Notes: generated from the letters alone by a model not told the origin. A DNA stretch of 64,000 nt from Allacma fusca (GCA_947179485.1 OX359248.1:32931378-32995377); one strand, 5' to 3'. Shown: positions 23,969-37,863, numbered from the stretch's first letter. Translations and numbers: made by a program.

Positions 23969-26900
23969 GGAAACTTAGACTTCAGCCAATTTCTCTGAAA
24001 CCCAATCATATGAATTCAGTTGATGTATCCATATATAGTCTCAGGGATGAAAATACACAAATACAGATACACCAAAGTTTTCATGTCTCAAAACACGGCT
24101 ACAAAAACACTCTCAACCTCGTATACCCAAGTAGTATGCAGACATCTATTGAAATATTATTTTTACAATTCACGTGTCAACCCCCTGCTGAAATAAACTG
24201 TGACTTGTTTATCTCGCTATATACGAACCTAATACTACAGAGATATTTAGAGACAAGTAAAAGACGCGGGTTTCACGTCTGCATCTGTACATTTCTCTGA
24301 AGCTGGAATGATGACGTCGAAGTACATATATTTTCTAAAATCAGAACTTACAACAACTTACAAATTCCTAGCGTTTCCCAATAATAATCATATGCATAAC
24401 TAAAAGGGTACATATATGTGCACATTTCCCCTAAATACCAGTTTTTTTTTTGAGGAAAGTGGGAACTCCACGAGTATATTTTACTCGCACTTCTCCCTGC
24501 CTTTGCTTTCAGATTTCCCATTTAAAGAGATACATAACTAAGTATGTGCACTTCCCCTACACATCTACGTACGCATGTATGTACGTATGAACTTCAGATA
24601 TCTACGTCTAACTTGTAAAACTTTCCCTTGAATTTCCGCATCATTTTCAAAAGGTCAAACCTACAAGTCCAAAGCAGACTTGATCAAGTTGAAGTTCTTT
24701 CACACATGCAGTCTGCTCCAGCCCCAAAGGCTTATTGTTTCCCATTTGTGTTGAGCTTAAAAGAGGTAATTTAACAAGGGCACTAGTCTTTACATGTGAT
24801 GATATTCCCCGGATAAAAATATAAATCAAACCGAAAGTGGATTTCAAATAAGGGGGGAATATTCACCTCTGACGTTCAAGCCTTTTCAGCCCGTCAGTTA
24901 AAAGTCACCAAAACATTTGTTGAATGCATGCCCCCCTCGAGGGACCATTGGATGAAGATGGGTTGATGAAATATATTTCAAAAATCAAAGCAATTATGAT
25001 TGAGCAGCTATCTCAAGAGTGCCTATAGTTTTAGGTTAAAATCCTCCATAAATCATAGACGCAAGGGACTATAATGAGTTGAGAGGGGAGGGGGAAGTTT
25101 TCAATAAAAATAATTCTATCAGTGGAACATTTTCAAGCCGGGAGGGACGTATGGAACAATTTACGGAAATTGGACCTTGATTGCCAAAGCCATTCCCTGT
25201 CTAAATTGGATATGACTACATATATTTGCCCATAAGACAGACACACGTCATAAAATCATTAATAATAGCACAAAGGCCCTGCAATGTGAGAGTGTCGGTG
25301 CGGTATACAAGGGAGGGATGCAGGCGTTGATAAAGCTACATAATTCTCCCTAGTTATTATGGATTTTGACTACGGAAGAAATCCAAAGACTGACTCAGAA
25401 ATTATAGACATTTTAACTTCCGACACATCCTTGCTGGAGGTGCACGGGGGCTCTTGTCTCATGGACATCTCTCTGTAGTTGTAATACTCAGGGCAGGATT
25501 GAGATATTTTCCATATAAGTATATAGAAAGTTAGTTGTCCATGGTTACATATGTATACATATGGTATCTGAACATTTTCATACCCGGAGATGATTTCCAT
25601 GACGTAAATGTAAGTTTTTACAAACCACACAAGGCATGAGAATTTCACGTGAAAAACTAATTGAAAATTGAGTAGGAGTTCAAAGTCAAAAAATTCTAAT
25701 AACAAAATGTCTGGATTTTGATATCAATGCCCCAGCTCAGGGAAATAATACTACACACTCCTAATGAACTTGCTTCTTCAGTTACTTTCTCCCAATATGT
25801 TTGTTTATCATTAGCCGTCCCTCACACATCTCCTGACACATGGGCCCATGTACTACAAGTAAGTATGCTGAGTTAAGTAAGAGCTGTCTCTGACGTCCCC
25901 TCCCGTGCGTAAATCCAGCTTAGGAAACTATGGGAATAGAGTATCAATAGGAAACGTTTAGATTTTTCCTATGGGTAACTTTAGTTTCTTATAGTTAAAT
26001 CTCCTATCATGTAAGAATTACGCAACGATAGGAAAGGTTTAGGTATTTCCTATGGGCCACCAGTTTCTCCTATGGGAATCCTGTAGCGTTCAGAAAGACG
26101 TTTCTACGCATGTCACTCTGTACTTGCGCGATATTTAGTTCCAGCGGGAAAATATTTTAACTGCAGCACCGGATCACAGCATATGCTTAAGAGACACGTT
26201 GCAGAGACTTGTGTGTTGACTCTCGTGTGACCTGTAACTCTTTTTGGATTCCTTTCTGGTGAGTACTTCAATTATTTCAAGTTATTTATTTTAGGTAGTC
26301 AAATTAATGATAATTATTAGTGCTCCATACATCGCAGTGAAAACCCATTCTATGCTTTAAGAGCACAATAGTAGTTCTCTTCCTTAAGAAACATAGTTAT
26401 ACAAATAATAGCAAAATAAAACTAAATATATTAATAATTGTGTTGCTATAGTAGTAAGCTCTTAGAAATGTTTATATTTATTAGTTTAAGAAATCTGGAA
26501 GTCAAAATAATTATACGTATGTACGTATTATAAAGTGGTTAATTATTCTTATAAAAGGAGTAAAATGACATGCAGCGTACCGTTATGAATTAGTTTTAAT
26601 TACACCATTACTAGTATTTTTTATCTAATTAGTTGTTTCAATATGTATATACATAGATTATTTTAATCATATTTAGGGATTTTTTGTATGCAGTAACATA
26701 TGTTGCAGAAATATTAATGCATTTATATATTTTTTTTATTTCAGAAATCCGGGACTGTGAACGTCAAGAATTGATTATTTAATTTGTTTTGTTCCTTGTT
26801 TGTAGAAAATTAATGTTTCCATAAAAAATATAATAAATTATTAAATTAAAACATTTTAATGATTGTGATACAGGTTGAGTACTTGTAGTTTTAGGATTCT

Positions 26901-29900
26901 GTAATATTGTTTATTAAGTTGCATCAAACAAAACCTGCATCAATGTAATATGTGTAGGAGCGAGCTGGTCGGATTCCTATAGAATCTTCATAGGAGAAAC
27001 TATAGGATACTACAGACATTTCTATAGGAGCGCATATATCAGAAAGGGTCCCAATTTCCTATTAATAAATCCTATAGTTCAAAACTATAGTATTCCATAG
27101 CCAATTTCCGCGCGGGCTATTACATATAAGTTCAACAGGAGCATTACCTTTGTCCAGGGTGAGTTTTAGCATTCGGTATGACAAGGCAGACTGCGAGTCT
27201 AGTCCGAATTGATCTAGAGCAGCTGCTATCACTTCAGCCACTGTTGTGTCATCAGTAACAGGAATGGTGGCATTACTTTGAGCCGTCTTCAATCGTCCTG
27301 AATACACTTGAACCTCTCCGGATCGTTCATCCTCCCTACATAAATCAATGTTTATTCGTTTAGTGGGCAAAAACCTTCACTTACCTATGTACATATCTGT
27401 ATGTATGTTATATCTACATGTAATTATGTATAATTATTATATAGTCAACCCCCCCCCCACAAAAACTATTTTACACTCCCTCACAATTAGATCTTATAGG
27501 CAGATATAGGTATAGGTAAATGCCAAATGCTCGTACACAATTCTATTATCATGGATGGATTTTTTAAGTATGCATCATGTCATCACGATCCATACGGACG
27601 GACGGACACTGCTCATTCTGAGACTTGAGACCAGGCCCGTCCCTTAATTTACTTATCGAGACGACAGCACGGTTTCTACAAGTGTACTAATTTGAAGTTA
27701 ATTTGATTTTAAAAGCAAAATCATCCGATCAAAATACAGTACAGGTAGGAGTAGGTACTTAATGGGAAAGATCAATTTTGGAAGTTTGTGCATATGTCTC
27801 GGAAATCTAATTGGGTGAAGTACATTTTGTGGAGTCATTATGGAGGACTCACCTGAAACGAAGGAACACGGCTGGTCTCTTGCCTTCCCGTCGTTTTAAA
27901 TTCATTATGGGGTGGGGGTCACAGAGGGGAGCCTCATCATCATAGGCATCAGTCAAATAGTAATTCTCGGTTTGTTTGATAATATGAAATGCTCGGAGAG
28001 CGGATGCCAGGAGCTGCTCTGCCGATGTATATTTTGAGATATGAACAGGTCGAAATTGTCTTCGTCGTAGTCCTTGGTTCCCATCGTAGACTTTGATAGT
28101 CTCCTCCTCCTTCTCTTTATCATGACCTTTGGATGAGCTGGCGGGTGAGTCGGACTCGGAGTCTCCACGACTTGCCAAGGGTTTCGTGTCACGGTCACCA
28201 CTGCTAAACTCTTCGGATATACTTCGGGCTGTACACAAGTTCACAACTCATACTTTTTACTCTTTCACACACACACACGCACACACACACACACTCACAC
28301 ACTCACAAGGGCAATGACAATAATTAACCCTCCTGTTCTATATATTAAAGAAACAGCATCTTCAAATGCATCAGGTTGCTCGATCAATTTTTTTTTCTCC
28401 CCTGTAGATAATTATATTTACTGTACTCATTCTTTCTAATGCTGTGGAGATATCTACATATAATTATGTATGGTCACAGGAGAAAGCACTCTGACGATAA
28501 TATAGTACAGACGATCATCATGGCAATCATCATCATTATAGGTAATTTGTACTACCTATGATTAATGAATAACTGCGAACCATTTTCTCTCTTAATTTAA
28601 TGTCTCAATAATAATTATTCCTCTCCAGATGTTATCGTACTCAATGAGGCAGCATTCAGAGAATTACTGTATTATTGGTAATTCATACATACATACATAG
28701 TTAGTAATCGGCTCAATCATGAAACTTACTGCTTGTTCTTTACTGTAGGTATCTATGTGTACCCCTCCCATATGATCAAATCATATGCACACTACAGTGC
28801 TATTACCATGAATAATTAATTATTGGCGATTCCTTAGTTTTAGAATATTCAGACGACACTTCCACTTATCAATAAATTAAGTCATTGGTATTACGGCACT
28901 GTCAATACTGTACAAATCTCCAGTCAGTGCGAGTACACAGGATAGTGCTGTAATTTTTGTGCAGAGTCTCTCCACCATACAATTAGATATTGTAAGAAAA
29001 GAGCCTTGGAAAAAAAGAGGACGGACGGAAATGTTGAATGAACATCATGAAATACTTATTGATACACAATAATAATAATTATTATTATGAAGTCATACGC
29101 AAAACAAAATATGCACACACCTTATATACTGTAGCCATGAATTCTATATAGAGTAATTTACACTAAACAGAGTAGTTAAAAAAAATTGCGGATTAGATGT
29201 ATCAATAAGTATTATGTTTATTTTTATTTATTTTTTTTGCAAAAGAAAGACTAATACAAAATGTGTCTGAAAAAAATAAGCTGCGAGCAACCCAAGAGAA
29301 AAAATGAAACTGAAGAAAGCATTGAAAATTATAAGTACAAAAAAAAAAAACCCAGACGTTGGCACTCACCTCGGATCAAGGGTATTAAATGAGATCGGCG
29401 CCGCTTCTTTCTTCGGTAACACAGATGTTGGGACTTGACACATTCTAAGCGTATAAGCAAATCAGTTCCAAAACAACTCAAACAACGTAAAAATTGTTGT
29501 GGCTTGATATAGATATTACATAAATAGAAACACGGAACAATAGTAATTTTCCAATTCTTCCTATATATATATATATATATTTTTTTTTTAAATTTTCTAT
29601 CTCTATACTACTAGTGAGTTATCTGTGACCTAACATTCTAATGATAGTGGGTCTGATTCAAATTATATGTGTCCACTCAGTAACTAGGTCACGTCTCTCC
29701 GCTAGAAATTATCCCTGCTCCCTTAAGCTGTACTGCAAAAAGCAGTGTGAGTTTATTAATTTCAAATTGATAAAAAATAATAATAATAATTAAGGATAAT
29801 AATGTAAATCAGGTTAGGATTGACAATTGACAATGTTATTTGAAATGCGAAACAAATCCCAGTTACTGAAAGAACAATATAATGTGACTTAAATAGTAAT

Positions 29901-32900
29901 CTCTACTATAGTGAATTGTGTAATTACTTAGATCATCATCTGAATTGTAAAGAGACTGAGTGAGAGACTGGTGTTGTGAGGGATAGATTTGGAAGGCGAT
30001 AGTTGTGAGTTCTATGGCACTACTGATAGGATGCTGTGACTGTGATTATAATATTATTATCATAGACAAAAAGCTGATAGTTGAACTGTTACATTACCTA
30101 CCGAGTGGACTGATGTGTGATCTGACTTTTTCTCAACAATTACAGAGTTGACGGGGTTGTGAAAAGTATTGGAGATTGACGACCGTGTAATATCTAATAC
30201 TTTGTTACAGACAATTCATTTTAAAAACTGACGGAGTGAGATTGTAAATGATGTAAGATAAATGTAAATATGTATGTACAAAAGAGTAGATATTTAGAAA
30301 ATAATAAATATATTATATAGGTAATGAAATCAGATTAAAGTTTCAAGTGGAGGTGAACTAATGTTTTTTTTTTTTTTTTGGAAATCAGTGATAATTAATA
30401 ATTATAATACAAAATATGTACAAACAAAAATAAAAGGACAGGAGGACAGTAAAACCAACAACACATAATAATAATTATTACAGACCAAAATAATAATAAA
30501 GAAATTTAAATTAATAGCAAAAACTAAACTTGATCAGTTCTACCCATGCATGGAAGTATAGTCAAATCTAAAATATAGATAGATAGCATGTGGTTCTAAA
30601 ACAAGCTTCAGCGCATTTGATTATTATTACTAGAGATACATTCTACCAACTCAATTCAAACTCTATACATGGTGAGTGTGTGGCTTTGGTAGAAGGTGTT
30701 ATTAGAAAATATGAGAGTGCGAGAAAATGCTTTCACTACTACATGGAATGACAGAGAGAAAGTTCCATGATTTTTCCATGATGAGCATCTGCAATTCTAG
30801 GCTTATGGTCTTAACTTGGACACTCCCTTAGGGTTGGTCGAGTTGGGAACTTGGGATCGATATTTTATGTTAATTTTAGGCTCTCCCATACATTACATGA
30901 ATACGCGATCATTTTTTCTCTTGCTAATTCCCCCCAAGCATTATTTTAAATGCTGGTTCTTCCCCCTTTGCGTGCTCTCACAATTACACTTTTTTTTCAA
31001 GCTAAGAGAGAGAGAGAGCTCCCATGTAATTATTTAAATATATATTTTTAGAACCCGTAGATTTTTAGGAGTTGAAGCCGTAAGCATGCACCGTATAGGA
31101 TCCACACTACAGTACAGTATACACTCTGTAGCATTGAGAGAAAATAATGAAAAACTGGGAGTTGAATGAACAGCATTATTATTTCCAGTGTTGTAAATAA
31201 CATGATTAACATCTTCATATTGATTTTATTTGATTTCCTCCCAACTCGAAATTCAACCCTGGCGATCCAAGGTACTTCCCATAAGATACTACCACTGTGT
31301 AATGAATCTAGTACAGAAGCGTCTACAGTCTACATCCCGTTGAGCCAAAAGTACTATTTCTGATAGGTCGTATGCTATTACCATTTGGGTTCTACAGAAT
31401 GAAATTACAGCATTTCCTCCTCAACCAAGAGGAAAGTTACATATGCACAAACTGTCAAGTGTCTATGGGCCTAGTCTCTCCGGGTCCAACTAAGGTCTAT
31501 ATTAAATGGAGAGAGTCACCTCCTGGCCTACATACTCATATGCAAATTGGTATATGAACATTTTGGAAATTGCTAGTGTAATTATATTACTTACATATAG
31601 AGCTATGCATAATTTGCGTACAACAGGAGAGACACAAGTTGAACTTCTCCTTGAATGCACTACATTTGGGGTGACAAGGTATACATCGTAAATACGGTAT
31701 TTTAATTATGCACTTATGACGTAGCATGTTTTTCGAACCGAAACTAGGAGGTTACAAGCGATGCGACCTTTGAGTAAACCTCAACAACCTACACTACTTC
31801 CAGCCTACGATCCATGTATATACATAATATAATAACAGTTCTGTACAGGGCATACACTTCACTAGAGGAATTTCACATCTCTCCCAGTGCTCACTATCAT
31901 CAGTAAATATCAGAATATCATTAGAACGGAATAACAGCGAAGACTCTATAGTGAGTAGGGAGGGGTGATCAAAAATCGATCACTGTTCTGACTACAAAAC
32001 TACAGTGCATGAGAGAGAGAGAGAGAGAGTACTCTTCAAGGATCACCTTTGTTGGGTATTTTAGGTCAGACATTTCCTCAACATATGGAATCATTAATGA
32101 TAGAGACTGACTACACTACTAACAACAGTTATCACACAATATAATTACTATTTCACTTACGGCAAGAGATCTCTCTCGTCATGACATCTTTGGATTTGAG
32201 GATCTTAGAGGAGACTCCAAGGATGGTCTCCATTGGAACCTCCGTCCTGGGAATGGACACTGCATGGGGCGGAAGGTAGATTGGCTCAAGTATACCAAAA
32301 CAACATTCAGGCGTCACGGATTTGTGACATGCTGCATGGGCAGTAATCCCACACCATTCACACCTGCAAAATTAACCAAAATATAAAGTAATCATTTTTT
32401 TCATCATCCGATTTCAATGCCTTTCCAAAAAAAAAAAGAAGAAGAAGGAACGCAAAATTATAATTTATTGGACGTAGCTCTAACTACATACTAAATTCCG
32501 TAAACCCTCGAGTTTAAGGGAATCCATAAATAATACCGAATAATATCTGACAAAATGAATCCCACATTTTTGATAGACACGGAAAGAGATGAGTTAAATT
32601 AAGAGGTAGATTCATATTTGCTCCATAAAGTATTATATAGCCCTTGTATTACTTCAAGTATCTAATTTTAGTAAAATGATCCCTTCAGCATTTACGGGGA
32701 AGCCGTTTCCCACTAAATCTTGATTAATACAGATATGCCCAAGTTGGTAATTCCAGGAAAAGTATTAAATTAGTACTTGACAATTTCCATTGGCAGACTA
32801 TACGTAGATACGTGCAGTCATGATAATCTGATAAGCACTATATAGATCTAGCTGGGTTCCTTATGCTCAAGTATTGGATTCAAAATGAAACTCATCCTTA

Positions 32901-35900
32901 ATCGTATCAATGAAATGACTTGATCCCTATGAGACATGTACCGGGGCTGTACCAAAGTGAAGATACCCTCAAGGAATGCCTCCCATTTATTTTTAAAATT
33001 AGCATCTTGATGAAACAGAAAATCGGCGAAGCCACAACAATGAATTGAACAAGGTTTAGTTAGAAGATCAATGAAACCACACAGTCTCAGTGTATTTTGA
33101 AAAGACTGTAATGAATACATAGCTATGCATACCTATGTATACTTAAGGAACCAAACGAACTACAATTTATTATTAGAGACTTTGAAAGGTTAGACTTTTC
33201 CAATTCAATTTCACTTTTAACTCCCAACTCCCCTCTAATGTTCAATTAGGTATCAATGCATGGCTGCTCTCGAATTATTATTTGGCATTAGTGCGCTCTA
33301 TAAAAGATGTCTGTCTGGTCGGACTGGAGGAAAAGCGATTTTCATGGAAATAATCTTTTAAGGGCGAAACCCTCTTATCAATTCAATCAAAATTTCCCCA
33401 TTCGGAGTGAATATATGGAAATTAATTAGTACTAATTATAAATTACTTTTTCTTTGGTAAAAAAAACAATTATACTTGTCTTAGTCCTAAACTTCCCAAA
33501 AATAAAAATCGTATGCTTCTGTGATGCATGAAAATAGTAAGGAAATTCTGAAGACAAATTTCAAACGTGATCTACCAAATTGGACTTCAAACTTGAGTAT
33601 TATCATGCGGACGCTACAATGTACAATTTCTGGAATGTTTCTGGCAGCTGAAGTTTTAGGATTTTTAATAAAATATGTAGATGAGCGATAACTTCGAAAA
33701 AGAATATTTCAGCATTACCTGCAAAAAAAAACCTGAAATGTAAAGAATGGTTTCGCCGAGAGGAAGTAATACAGACATTTACATGGAATTAAATGCTGGG
33801 AGAGTCAGAACTAGACTCATCCCATTTTTGACCATACAAATCATCTTTTCAACCATGTTGGGTCTAATGATGGTAAAAATTATTGTAGAAACAAAAACTA
33901 AATACCAAAAGTTGAAGAATCAATTTTTGACAGGGCTCTTGCTTGAAGGAAAAAATATAATTTCTATATATACGTATTTATCTAAAAACCTCTGCATTCT
34001 ACAGAAACAGGATGTTTGCATGCTGGAAATAAAATAATGAGACTAGAGGGTCAACAATTGCAAGGAAGTTTGATAATTTGAACTTACTTGTAGCCTGCCA
34101 GACACTCGCTGGACCAGCAGGCCTTTTTGCAAACAGCGCATTTGGAACTGGAGGCGAGATTCCCCTCTCGCCAATGGTGAATGTGCCTGACATTTTGAAT
34201 TTCTCGTCCAGGAAAATAAGTGGCACATTCTTTACAATTCGGCACAGATAACTCAACGCAGTCAATGTGCACAAAGTAATCACAAACTAAAGGGGAAACA
34301 GATTTGAGCAAAATTAGTCAAGGTAATCAAAACACCCATACATAATTACATACATACATAGTTCTCATATACAATTTTGAAGGATTGGGATAGAGGATGA
34401 AACCAAGGCTTACTTTCACATTTAACAGCACTACTGTCATCCAGTCGCTTACGGCAAACTTGGCAAAATTTTCTTTTGAAGTGCCCCGGTTCTGACCAAC
34501 AATGTGCCACCGGAGTCTGAAATCACAAAAGTAACAGTGAATTTTTTTCATCGGGTATTATTCCTTCCCTTTGAATAAGGCTAATTGCTTGAGTACTGAA
34601 AACAAAACAAAAAACGATTAGCATTCTTGAGGTGGGATGCAATATATTGTTACCTTCACATGGCTCATAGCCACTGTAGAACATGGCGTTACAACTGATT
34701 TCATACATCGTTCGTGCACCACAAAGTTACAAACTGGAAAGATACAAAGATTTCATGAAAGTCACATAGCATTTTCTGGAGTCTCTCCATTTCCTTAAAA
34801 GGAAAAATATCTTCCCCAAATTGAAAGCATATAAATAATTAGGTAAATACATATGTACGGAGATTATAATTAAGTTGGGACAATAATTCAATTGCAAGTC
34901 TTTGGAGTCCAAACCTGCAATAATTTCAGAGCATTGTTATAACAAACCCACTTTCATTTAATCATCCCTGTACCATCATATGTATGTATGTACTCATGAA
35001 ATTATGCAGGACCTCAGTTTAGGATGGGAACTTCTATTCAATTAACTGATGAGGAGATGATTGGGTTGCTCTAATTGTAAGTTCAAAGTGAGAGTGTTGC
35101 TGAGCTCCCTTTCCCTCTTTTGCAATGGGAAAAGCTACACAAACCATGTTAAATTATTTACTCAGGAAAGAGTGGAAAAAGTTTAACTTCCTTGGCACTA
35201 CAAATTTTGGGAAAGGTAGTTCTGGTGATGTAACATACCCGGAAATTCCCTAAATGTTATCCTCAACACTACCGAACACGCTAGATTGAGCTCTAACCTT
35301 ATCTATACATGAATGCATTTTCGGGGTCAAATACTTCAGCATTTCTCCAGCGCTATTAGCTGTGTGTGTGCAAGTGGAGATGCAGATTATTTCTAATTGG
35401 ACTACTGTGTATGTACATGGAATGTTGCGCGAATGAAAGCTATAAGGCTCTATGGAGCAATAATGAGATAAGCATTGCCAATGTTTATGAATTCACACGT
35501 AATGACGTGCTTTAATAGAACGGTCATTTTATTACATATTTAATCCTTGGATCCATCAATTAGCCCTTCTGCTTCTGTGTATCTACATATATTAGCCCAG
35601 CCCTGACATTAAAATTCAACTTCCTGGGAGCAAGGTTACTGTACATGAGCAAAAGCTATTGTCTTGTCCAGAAACATTTTATCCATAACTGGATTTATTT
35701 GTTCCTTAGAACTTGCAGTGCAATTTGTTTTGCATATTCGGACTTATGAGTCTTTTAATTGCAAAATTATTTCAAAATAATGTTGTTAATATGACTGAGA
35801 GATGAGATGCATGATCCACTACAACTGGGTTAACTTCATGTCCAATCGGTATTCAAAGCCCAATGTGATCTTCCAAAATGCTGGATTTTTAATTCCAAAA

Positions 35901-37863
35901 TCTCAGGTTGCTGGAAAATGACCTATAGGGATACCCGATGTGTTCTTACCAAAAATTAAAACATGAAAAAATATTTTAGATGTTTTACTACCAAGCAAGG
36001 AGTTCCTCTTTCTCTGAAAATGAAGCATTCCCTTGCATGTGTTCACCAAATTGTGGCTTTACATTATAAGTGTATGGATCAGCCTGACCTGATGCTGATT
36101 GTTTTCTGGATTCCAAAATCCTCTCTATACATGTATCTTTCCCACAAGTCTTTTTCCATGGAAATACCACCATGGACTTCCCAAACAGATTATTTTCTAA
36201 AAACCATTCGATAATGGTGGAACACTAACTTTTAATGTATAAGTACAGTGAAAGACTTCGAAAAAGCTTATTCAGGTTTGCAAGACATTTGATTATCAAC
36301 TGAAATAGTACAATATCATTACAAAACCTATGACAATTTAGCAAGATGTGATTTAGGATGCTGGTAAAAATTGATTACCTAATTTTGTGTATCTTCCCAT
36401 CATCATTAATTTCATGTCCCAGTAATTTTATGTCAGACTTATAATTCATGTAGATACTTAAAATGTCTTCGAAATTTATCAAAATACGGATGCTTAGTGC
36501 CTGATTGGGTTCAAATGGTTCATGGATACATTTCAGAAGCTTGATTTACTATACTTTCAAGTCTCGGAGCCAGAATTATGTTCCAATATATCTATACAAT
36601 TTTCATGGAAGAGTAACAACGTATTAAATTCCTGTGCAGTTGATACTCCCTCCCCTTTTAGGAATATTGTGTCCCTGCAATCCTGTAAATCTTCACGACG
36701 GCACAAAACCTCAAGATCAGAAATTAATTTCATACATTACTTACCATTACACTATCGAATAATAATTACAAATAATATTAACAAAAGAATTTTAAAATTC
36801 CCCTTCCAGTGAATTTCCAGTATTTGAAGTTATTCTTAATGAGCTAGACTTTTTATCCTTCACAATTTATGAAATTCTCCAGTTCTAGACTTGTGTGCTC
36901 CACTAAAGTCCTACATAATTTACGTAATTTCCCTGTCATGGTAATTATTTTCAAAATCAATGGTTGATTTCCGAGCAAAAAGTTAGAAAGAAAAACAAGT
37001 GAAGGTTCACAAAGACAATTTCCCCAACCTTCGGAAACTGTATGACAATTTGTGAGGGCAATAGAACCTGAAAATTTGATGCTCGGCTATAATAATAATT
37101 ATTATTATTGAAATGAACCATTGAAATATAACATAGACTAAATCAGATTCGCTTTAAATAGAAATTATATTAAAATTCATTTCAATACAAGATCATTCCC
37201 TGCCGCTATCAAAAAAATAGTCTCTAAAAATGGAACGAAACATTGTCCATTGTTACTTTAAAATTTTATCCATCTAAATAATTATATTTCATTGCATTTT
37301 TTTATTTAGATCACTGTTTGCGTAGACTAAATAAGAAAAATAAAATTGCAAATTGCATGACCAATGTAGATTCAATCCAGAGATCAACATTATTTTAAAA
37401 GTATTTACAAACAGGAATTTGTCTAGTAATATCCAGGAGTTCTCATAAAATAAGGCTTGACATGGATTTATTTAAGAAATAATGGCAGAATATTTGTACA
37501 AATCATATATCTTCATCATCTCCTGGAATTTAGTTTGGAGCTGGGACCAAATGTGGGATGCTGATAGAAGATACTAGGGATAGGAAGGGAATTAAATCCA
37601 AGGGATCGGGAGCTCACAGTTGACAAATGTAGGGTTATTTTCCAGAGAGGGGGGAGGGGAGGGGAGGGGTTAGACATGAATTAATGTAGATAAAGATAAC
37701 TGCACTTTAAGAGTCCGGTTATGATGTGTACTGCTACAATTTAATTGTTACCTTCACAAATGTATCCTTGCTGAATAAGACCCCATAGCATATCGGTGCA
37801 GTGATGGCAGAAAGTGGGCTTGTGGAAAGTCTTTTTGGCAAAGAGATGCCCATGGTTAGCCAT
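20335..37863 (-). CDS. DGKQ: diacylglycerol kinase theta
   Basis: The enzyme phosphorylates diacylglycerol to phosphatidic acid, ending DAG signalling at membranes and in the nucleus. Coding exons on the minus strand: 37752-37863, 34654-34733, 34414-34516, 34088-34286, 32161-32363, 29370-29444 (cassette), 27853-28228, 27148-27335, 22284-22808, 21741-22061, 21040-21334, 20599-20863, 20335-20469. The sum is 2877 nt, 958 residues (933 without the cassette), matching the roughly 940 of human DGK theta. Domains: three C1 zinc fingers (about 4-55 with [12 protein letters not shown]; 69-118 with FCQVCRKRL; 136-188 with [15 protein letters not shown]), which together mark the theta type; Ras-associating-like segments about 290-480; catalytic domain from [13 protein letters not shown] with the glycine-rich [12 protein letters not shown] and [15 protein letters not shown]; accessory domain from [18 protein letters not shown] to [13 protein letters not shown]. 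The start at 37863 is the first in-frame ATG after an in-frame TGA (37972-37974). All phases agree and no break is seen. The C-terminal tail is Gln/His rich. Confidence 0.96.
21685..21711. repeat. (GA)n followed by a G run
   Basis: A purine tract inside a DGK intron: about eight GA units and then eleven or more G. It lies about 30 bp downstream, in gene orientation, of the catalytic exon donor at 21740. Confidence 0.85.
22809..25900 (-). other. DGK theta intron, left part
   Basis: Intronic sequence with no exon recognised. It contains a long (GA)n tract (about 23914-23966) and an open frame of 186 codons across it on the + strand, which is low-complexity and has no domain, so it is not called. 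Confidence 0.6.
23914..23966. repeat. (GA)n microsatellite in a DGK intron
   Basis: About 25 GA units with a few interruptions. Confidence 0.9.
25902..27116 (+). mobile_element. DNA-transposon-like element with imperfect terminal inverted repeats
   Basis: The left end (25902 onward) begins CCCGTGCGTAAATCCAGCT. The reverse complement of the right end (27116 downward) begins CCCGCGCGGAAATTGGCT. Further in, both arms carry AGTTTCTCCTATG (26062 on the left, reversed at about 26989-27001) and many CCTATAG/CCTATGG words in both directions. The arms are thus about 120-190 bp, gapped and clearly inverted. The core has no long open frame. It does show a GTGAGT donor-like site at 26259, a T-rich TTTCAG acceptor at 26744 and AATAAA at 26832-26837, all on the + strand. 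It sits in a DGK theta intron, 31 bp from the donor end of the exon at 27148, in the opposite orientation. Target-site duplication is unclear (at most 2 bp). The family is not identified; probably a non-autonomous derivative. Confidence 0.6.
28260..28310. repeat. (CA)n microsatellite in a DGK intron
   Basis: A CA/CACT-rich run about 30 bp upstream, in gene orientation, of the acceptor of the exon at 28228. Confidence 0.85.
29370..29444 (-). CDS. 75-bp candidate cassette exon of DGK theta encoding a basic patch
   Basis: The exon is bounded by a TTAG acceptor and a GTGAGT donor and has phase 1 on both sides and length 75. The flanking exons 32161-32363 and 27853-28228 therefore join in frame with or without it. 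Included, it adds 25 residues containing [11 protein letters not shown] directly after the third C1 region. The basic run resembles a nuclear-import or acidic-lipid-binding signal. I see no stop. Splice sites and open frame are observed; regulated skipping is inferred from phase symmetry. Confidence 0.65.
29445..32160 (-). other. DGK theta intron
   Basis: AT-rich intronic sequence with a long T tract at 30364-30380 and a short (GA)n run near 32009-32028. Short open frames at 30816-31691 carry no recognisable domain. Confidence 0.6.
34734..37751 (-). other. DGK theta first coding intron
   Basis: About 3 kb between coding exons 1 and 2. Nothing coding is recognised. A G-rich tract lies at 37648-37670, close to the exon 1 donor. 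Confidence 0.6.
37648..37670 (+). other. G-quadruplex-forming motif near DGK theta exon 1
   Basis: Four runs of four or more G separated by single A residues lie on the + strand, about 80 bp into the intron after exon 1. The + strand is the template strand here, so a quadruplex could form in DNA ahead of the polymerase and the RNA would be C-rich. Confidence 0.6.

Noticed and set aside
23740-24300. 186-codon open frame on the + strand in a DGK intron
   Set aside because: Its length comes from a (GA)n repeat that lacks stops; no domain, no splice sites, low complexity.
32848-33120. 90-codon frame with an ATG start in a DGK intron
   Set aside because: It contains no recognisable domain and the DGK protein is complete without it.
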